Positions 6,369 to 9,433 of a DNA stretch of 9,433 nt are shown one piece after another (position 1 is the first letter of the stretch; every line of letters begins with the position of its first letter). The DNA lies in contig JAKAZH010000060.1 in NCBI GenBank assembly GCA_021815935.1, positions 1-9,433 on the forward strand, given 5' to 3'. This DNA comes from Actinomycetes bacterium (lineage in GTDB: Bacteria; Actinomycetota; Acidimicrobiia; Acidimicrobiales; Palsa-688). The notes beneath the pieces are model-generated. The model made no database searches. It was given only the letters and a program-made list of their open reading frames with translations, and was not told the DNA's origin. Both the position numbers and the translations under genes were made by a program.

Positions 6369-8180
6369 ATGCCGCTAAGCAACAAGATCCGATTTGGACA
6401 AACAGCAAGAAGTTCGACGTGGCGCCACTATCCCGGCGGCCAGCACCTCGGAGGTAGCGCAATCAAACGGTCGCCCCGCAATGTTCGCTCACGACTCGCC
6501 CATTTCGGTGCTTTGTCAGTGATCTCAGCTGTTTTATTTGCGCTTGTCAGTGCGCTCCCGGCGGCATCTGCGTCGACGGTGCCTACGACCACAGGCGGTA
6601 CATCGCCGCCGACGACGACGACGACGACAACAACCACGATCCCGACGACGACAACAACCACGATCCCGACAACGACAACGACCGCCCCGGGCCATGCGGG
6701 GTACTGGCTGGTCGGATCGGACGGATCGGTCTACCAGAGGGGCACGACAAACTTCGGAGGCTTGAGCACAGACTCGCTTAACGCGCCGATCGTTGGCGGA
6801 GCCGCTACACCGAGCGGATTGGGCTATTGGATGGTGGCCTCCGACGGCGGGATCTTCTCGTTCGGGGACGCGAATTTCTACGGTTCGATGGGTGGTGTCA
6901 AACTCAACCAACCTGTTGTCGGAATGGCAGCGGACTCCGCAACCGGCGGCTACTGGATGGTGGCGGCGGACGGGGGTGTATTCAGCTTCAACGCCCCCTT
7001 CTACGGTTCGATGGGGGCTGTCAAACTCAACCAACCGGTTGTCGGCATGGCCCCCACACCTGACGGTAAGGGCTACTGGCTGGTTGCCGCCGACGGAGGG
7101 ATATTCAGCTTCGGCGACGCCGCCTTTTACGGCTCGACCGGGAACGTCAAGTTGAACTCGCCGATTGTCGGAATGACGACGGACACATCGACTGGTGGGT
7201 ACTGGTTGGTCGCAGCCGACGGCGGAGTTTTCTCCTTCGATGCGCCTTTCTACGGTTCGATGGGGGGAACACCCCTCAACGCACCGGTCGTCGGCCTTTA
7301 CGCAGCCCCGCAGGGAGCCGGCTACTGGATGGCGGCCAGTGACGGTGGTGTCTTCACCTTCGGCTCTGTGGTGTTCCTGGGCGCAGCGAACAAGCCTACG
7401 GGAGCAGCCCCGATTGCCGGAATCGTCGGCACGGCCAACGGCCTTCCTTTCCCTCCGGGAGCTACCGGCTATGACGTGTCGCAGTACCAGTGCCCCGACT
7501 ACTCGAGAAGTATCTCGGGGCTTCCGAATGCGCAGAGCGACCTCGCCATTGTGCAGGTAAGCGGCGGCGCCATCAACGAGTCGCAGCCCCCATCATGCTT
7601 TCCGCTCGAAGCGGCGTGGGCAGGGCCGAACCTTTCGGCCTACATCTTCATGGATCCGCTTCCTTCGCCGGTTCCGCCGGAGGCGATGGCGGGCCCCGCT
7701 GGGGACTGCGCCGCTACCGACGTGGGATGTCAAAGCTACAACTTCGGCTTCTACTGGGCGCAACACTGGGTCGCCTACGCGAGGGCCGATGGTACCAACC
7801 CGAGCCTATGGTGGCTCGATGTCGAAACCGGCGTCGGTTGGAGCGGGTCCAGCCAGTCGAGCAACGCCCAGGTTGTGAGCGGTGCTATCGCCGGGCTGCG
7901 TGGTGCTGACGTCGTACCCGGTATCTACTCGACCAACCTTCAGTGGTCGAAGATCACCGGCAATCTGGTGAATTTTCCTGGTATCTACCTTTGGATACCG
8001 GGTGGAGGCAACACTTCTGGCGGTACGTACAGCGCGCAGAGCATCTGCGAAGGCACGGCCGGATCGGACTACGCCGCGTTCGCCGGAGGCAACGTAACCG
8101 TGGTCCAGTACGGCTTCGACGGGAACGGCTACACGGGGCCGCCGAGCCAGTATCTCCTCGACTTCGCCTGCAACGTGTAA
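6369..8180 (+). CDS. Secreted protein with Thr-rich linker, six GYW repeats and GH25-like lysozyme domain
   Basis: A 603-residue exported protein. Residues 1-44 are a long basic N-region, 46-68 a hydrophobic signal segment ending in an AxA site (A66-S-A68). Residues 70-107 are almost only Thr and Pro, a flexible wall-spanning type of linker. Six repeats begin with GYW at 111, 152, 194, 236, 277 and 318, each 41-42 residues with (S/A)DGG(I/V)FSF, FYGS and LNxPVVGM, most likely forming a beta-propeller. Residues 366-603 resemble the GH25 muramidase fold: GYDVSQYQ at 367-374, LAIVQVSGG at 392-400, the acidic WWLDVETG at 481-488 and VPGIYSTNLQW at 516-526. Asp369, Asp484 and Glu486 are the candidate catalytic acids, so peptidoglycan cleavage is plausible but not proven; a DUF1906-type relative is the alternative. 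ATG at 6369 follows the previous TAA directly, without a Shine-Dalgarno, but no other start precedes the signal segment. Confidence 0.8.
   Translation: MPLSNKIRFGQTARSSTWRHYPGGQHLGGSAIKRSPRNVRSRLAHFGALSVISAVLFALVSALPAASASTVPTTTGGTSPPTTTTTTTTTIPTTTTTTIPTTTTTAPGHAGYWLVGSDGSVYQRGTTNFGGLSTDSLNAPIVGGAATPSGLGYWMVASDGGIFSFGDANFYGSMGGVKLNQPVVGMAADSATGGYWMVAADGGVFSFNAPFYGSMGAVKLNQPVVGMAPTPDGKGYWLVAADGGIFSFGDAAFYGSTGNVKLNSPIVGMTTDTSTGGYWLVAADGGVFSFDAPFYGSMGGTPLNAPVVGLYAAPQGAGYWMAASDGGVFTFGSVVFLGAANKPTGAAPIAGIVGTANGLPFPPGATGYDVSQYQCPDYSRSISGLPNAQSDLAIVQVSGGAINESQPPSCFPLEAAWAGPNLSAYIFMDPLPSPVPPEAMAGPAGDCAATDVGCQSYNFGFYWAQHWVAYARADGTNPSLWWLDVETGVGWSGSSQSSNAQVVSGAIAGLRGADVVPGIYSTNLQWSKITGNLVNFPGIYLWIPGGGNTSGGTYSAQSICEGTAGSDYAAFAGGNVTVVQYGFDGNGYTGPPSQYLLDFACNV
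6620..6667 (+). repeat. Perfect 24-bp tandem repeat (two copies) in the Thr linker
   Basis: Positions 6620-6643 and 6644-6667 are identical and encode Thr-rich TTTTTTIP-type units. Flanking ACG runs (6610-6628) make the stretch microsatellite-like. Copy number changes would lengthen or shorten the linker in steps of eight residues without a frameshift. Confidence 0.85.
6699..7427 (+). repeat. Six coding repeats of about 123-126 bp (GYW repeats)
   Basis: Repeats start at codons 111, 152, 194, 236, 277 and 318 of the 6369-8180 protein. Repeats 2 and 4 share GGIFSFGDAxFYGS; repeats 3 and 5 share the one-residue-shorter GGVFSFxAPFYGS. The alternation points to duplication of a two-repeat unit of 83-84 residues. 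Stretches near 6875-6920 and 7000-7047 are nearly identical at DNA level. Repeats 1 and 6 are the most diverged, as expected for end blades. Confidence 0.88.
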
Positions 8181-8192
8181 CGCGTTTTTCGA

Positions 8193-8208
8193 ACGGTAGC
8201 GCTACCGT
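8193..8208. terminator. 16-bp perfect palindrome between convergent genes
   Basis: ACGGTAGCGCTACCGT is fully self-complementary and lies between the end of the secreted GH25-like gene (8180, plus) and the 3' end of tRNA-Leu (8224, minus). It can form a 6-bp stem with a GCGC loop in either transcript, so a bidirectional terminator is the simplest reading. However no U-tract follows on either strand (TTTTT precedes it on the plus strand). The core GGTAGCGCTACC also resembles operators of LacI-family regulators, so a protein-binding role is possible. Confidence 0.4.
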
Positions 8209-8223
8209 GGCGGACATCGATCG

Positions 8224-8305
8224 TGCGGGCGAGAGGACTCGAACCTCCACCCCTTTCAGGACCAGGACCTAAACCTGGCGCGTATGCCAATTTCGCCACG
8301 CCCGC
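8224..8305 (-). tRNA. tRNA-Leu, anticodon UAG
   Basis: Read on the minus strand, an 82-base cloverleaf closes completely: acceptor GCGGGCG/CGCCCGC, D-stem GCG/CGC, anticodon stem CCAGG/CCTGG with loop TTTAGGT (anticodon TAG, reading CUA and CUG), a 13-base variable arm TCCTGAAAGGGGT of the class II kind expected for leucine, and T-stem GGAGG/CCTCT with loop TTCGAGT. The discriminator base is A, as in leucine tRNAs. The 3' CCA is not encoded (CGA follows). Upstream on the minus strand TAAACT (8321-8316) is a plausible -10 box. The gene converges on the secreted GH25-like gene. Confidence 0.97.
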
Positions 8306-8366
8306 AGAACCGTCAAGTTTAGCCGCTCTGTGGGGCGGGCCATTTTGGAACAAGCTTCTCCGAATT

Positions 8367-8460
8367 CGTGGTTGCACCACGCTCGTCGCAGCCTTCGGTG
8401 GCTGCGGTCAATTCCGCCCATAACGCGGCTTTCCGGTCCCCTTAGGGGGACTTGTGCCGG
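8367..8460 (+). promoter_or_regulatory. Hairpin-rich leader before the SpoIID-family gene, type unknown
   Basis: Four consecutive potential hairpins lie upstream of the TTG start at 8512: CGTGG/CCACG (8367-8381), CGCAGCC/GGCTGCG with a 6-base loop (8387-8406), CCGC/GCGG (8414-8428), and CCGG-TCCCC-TTAG-GGGGA...CCGG (8433-8460). A further GGTCG/CGACC pairing follows before the ribosome binding site. This is more structure than expected by chance in 100 bases. It does not match the riboswitch consensus sequences I know, including the c-di-AMP class often found before actinobacterial wall hydrolases. The remainder of the 8181-8511 gap holds only the palindrome and the tRNA. Confidence 0.4.
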
Positions 8461-8500
8461 GTCGACAAAGTCTCAGACCGACCAGTTCAGTGACAGGTGC

Positions 8501-8507
8501 AGGAGAG
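8501..8507 (+). promoter_or_regulatory. Shine-Dalgarno fixing a TTG start
   Basis: AGGAGAG at 8501-8507 lies at the right distance before TTG at 8512. The TTG opens the SpoIID-family reading frame and is directly followed by a basic N-region and hydrophobic signal segment, so this is the likely start although the codon is rare. Confidence 0.75.
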
Positions 8508-8511
8508 ACCT

Positions 8512-9433
8512 TTGCCAGACAAGACGAGACGTGCGATCCGGGTGGCTGTCGTCGCAGGGCTTCTGACAGCCTCTGCGGTAGGAGCCCTTCCAGGGGCCAG
8601 GACGTCGATCGCGGGGGCGCTTCCCGCTGACCTGACGATCGTCGGTCACGGCTGGGGTCACGGGCGGGGAATGGGCCAGTACGGCGCCGAGGGATATGCG
8701 CTCGACGGTTGGACCTACCAGCAGATTCTGTCCCACTTCTACGGCGGTACCACGATGACGACCTTCAGCCCGGTCAACATCTCGGTGAACCTTCTCGAGC
8801 TCTACGGAGCCGGTTCGGTGACGGTGTCGGCATCCCCGGGGTCCACCCTCGTAGTCAACGGGGCGTCGACGAACCTCACTACAACGACACTGAACCGATC
8901 CGCAACCGACCAAAGCGTCGCGGCAAGTGCGGGGGCGGACGTGGTCGTCGCAGGCCCATGGTCAGACGGAGCCACCCGCAGTTTCGCCGGTTCGATAGTC
9001 GTCAAGGCTGGCAGCTCCGACGTGCTCAACGTGGTGCCCCTCGAGGCCTACGTCGCCGGGGTCGTGCCCTTTGAGTCGCCGGCAAGTTGGTCTCCAGCGG
9101 CGCTTCAGGCGCAGGCGGTCGCAGCGCGCTCGTATGCATTGGCCTACACGGCGGGAGGAACGCAGCCGATCTGCGATACGACGTCGTGTCAGGTGTACGG
9201 CGGGGTTTATTCGGGCTGGGACAGCGCCAACAGTAACCAGGCGGCGACATCCACCGCCTACCAGGTGCTCGACTGCGGATCGGATTCAGCATGCGGGGCG
9301 CCGTCACAGGTTGCCTTCACCGAGTTCTCCTCCTCCACGGGTGGATACTCAGCGGGCGGTGCTTTTCCGGCTGTCGTCGACGCCGGCGATGCCGTAGCGT
9401 CCAACCCGAACCACGACTGGTCGGTCACTATTC
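8512..9433 (+). CDS. Secreted SpoIID/LytB-domain protein, 3' end cut by window edge
   Basis: SpoIID-family proteins act on peptidoglycan; the Bacillus founder is a lytic transglycosylase that cleaves glycan strands lacking stem peptides. Translated from TTG at 8512, the frame stays open for 307 codons to the edge. Residues 1-34 (DKTRRAIRVAVVAGLLTASAVGALPG and following) are a signal peptide. GHGWGHGRGMGQYGAEGYA at 45-63 is the start of the classic domain; LEAYVAGVVPFESPASW at 178-194 contains the candidate catalytic Glu188; AQAVAARSYALAY at 200-212, QVYGGVY and FSSSTGGYSAGG (274-285) complete the signature. Domain motifs are intact. Four cysteines near 218-260 (CDTTSCQ, DCGSDSACG) could form disulfides outside the cell. 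No sporulation genes are nearby, so a general wall-remodelling role fits better than sporulation. A structured leader precedes it. Confidence 0.93.
   Translation, partial: MPDKTRRAIRVAVVAGLLTASAVGALPGARTSIAGALPADLTIVGHGWGHGRGMGQYGAEGYALDGWTYQQILSHFYGGTTMTTFSPVNISVNLLELYGAGSVTVSASPGSTLVVNGASTNLTTTTLNRSATDQSVAASAGADVVVAGPWSDGATRSFAGSIVVKAGSSDVLNVVPLEAYVAGVVPFESPASWSPAALQAQAVAARSYALAYTAGGTQPICDTTSCQVYGGVYSGWDSANSNQAATSTAYQVLDCGSDSACGAPSQVAFTEFSSSTGGYSAGGAFPAVVDAGDAVASNPNHDWSVTI

Noticed and set aside
6610..6680. CRISPR-like short repeats
   Set aside because: The repeats are directly adjacent, without spacers, and encode a Thr/Pro linker in frame.
6534..7034. Arg-rich frames in and opposite the Thr-linker and repeats
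   Set aside because: Arg- and Val-rich products are the expected shadows of ACG/ACC threonine runs read in other frames.
8224..8305. tRNA as an integration (att) site
   Set aside because: No integrase gene and no repeat of the tRNA 3' end is visible in the window.
8410..8511. c-di-AMP (ydaO) riboswitch before the SpoIID gene
   Set aside because: The conserved GGGGGACCCA and GGGGUGAA segments are missing; only generic hairpins are seen.
8473..8913. Minus-strand open frame of 146 codons near the right end
   Set aside because: It is antisense to the SpoIID-family gene, whose frame has a signal peptide, ribosome binding site and intact domain.

Overview
The window is about 60% GC, starts genes with ATG, GTG or TTG, and carries the actinobacterial sulfur-carrier cysteine cluster (mec-cysO-cysM) together with secreted proteins built from GYW-type repeats. 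I infer an actinobacterium, most likely of the Acidimicrobiia or a near relative. That placement rests on gene content and style only; no search was run.

Left part, minus strand (about 1-2046): a trans-translation block. Reading leftward it holds smpB, then a membrane site-2 (M50) protease with a CBS-like tail, then the 5' two thirds of ssrA (tmRNA), which runs off the left edge. The tmRNA is well supported: it has the tRNA-like 5' end, two pseudoknots and a tag reading frame that ends in ALAV.

Middle part, plus strand (2067-6368): a tight run of mec (JAMM peptidase), cysO (ubiquitin-like sulfur carrier), cysM (cysteine synthase), rph (RNase PH) and an rdgB gene whose product continues without a stop into a polytopic UPF0104/LPG-synthase-like membrane domain. 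From memory the order matches a condensed version of the Mycobacterium tuberculosis Rv1334-Rv1341 region. Mec, CysO and CysM together should make cysteine from sulfur carried as a thiocarboxylate on CysO. RNase PH trims tRNA 3' ends and RdgB removes non-canonical purine nucleotides. Junctions mostly overlap (TGATG, GTGA), which suggests translational coupling.

Right part (6369-9433): envelope functions. A secreted protein has a Thr/Pro linker, six propeller-like repeats and a GH25-like lysozyme fold. After it come a palindrome, a convergent tRNA-Leu(UAG) on the minus strand, a hairpin-rich leader, and a secreted SpoIID-family protein that starts with TTG and runs off the right edge.

No CRISPR array, insertion sequence, phage gene or toxin module was seen. 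The most unusual items are the RdgB-membrane protein fusion, the CysO C-terminus masked by two residues beyond its Gly-Gly, the ALAV tmRNA tag, and the structured leader before the SpoIID gene.
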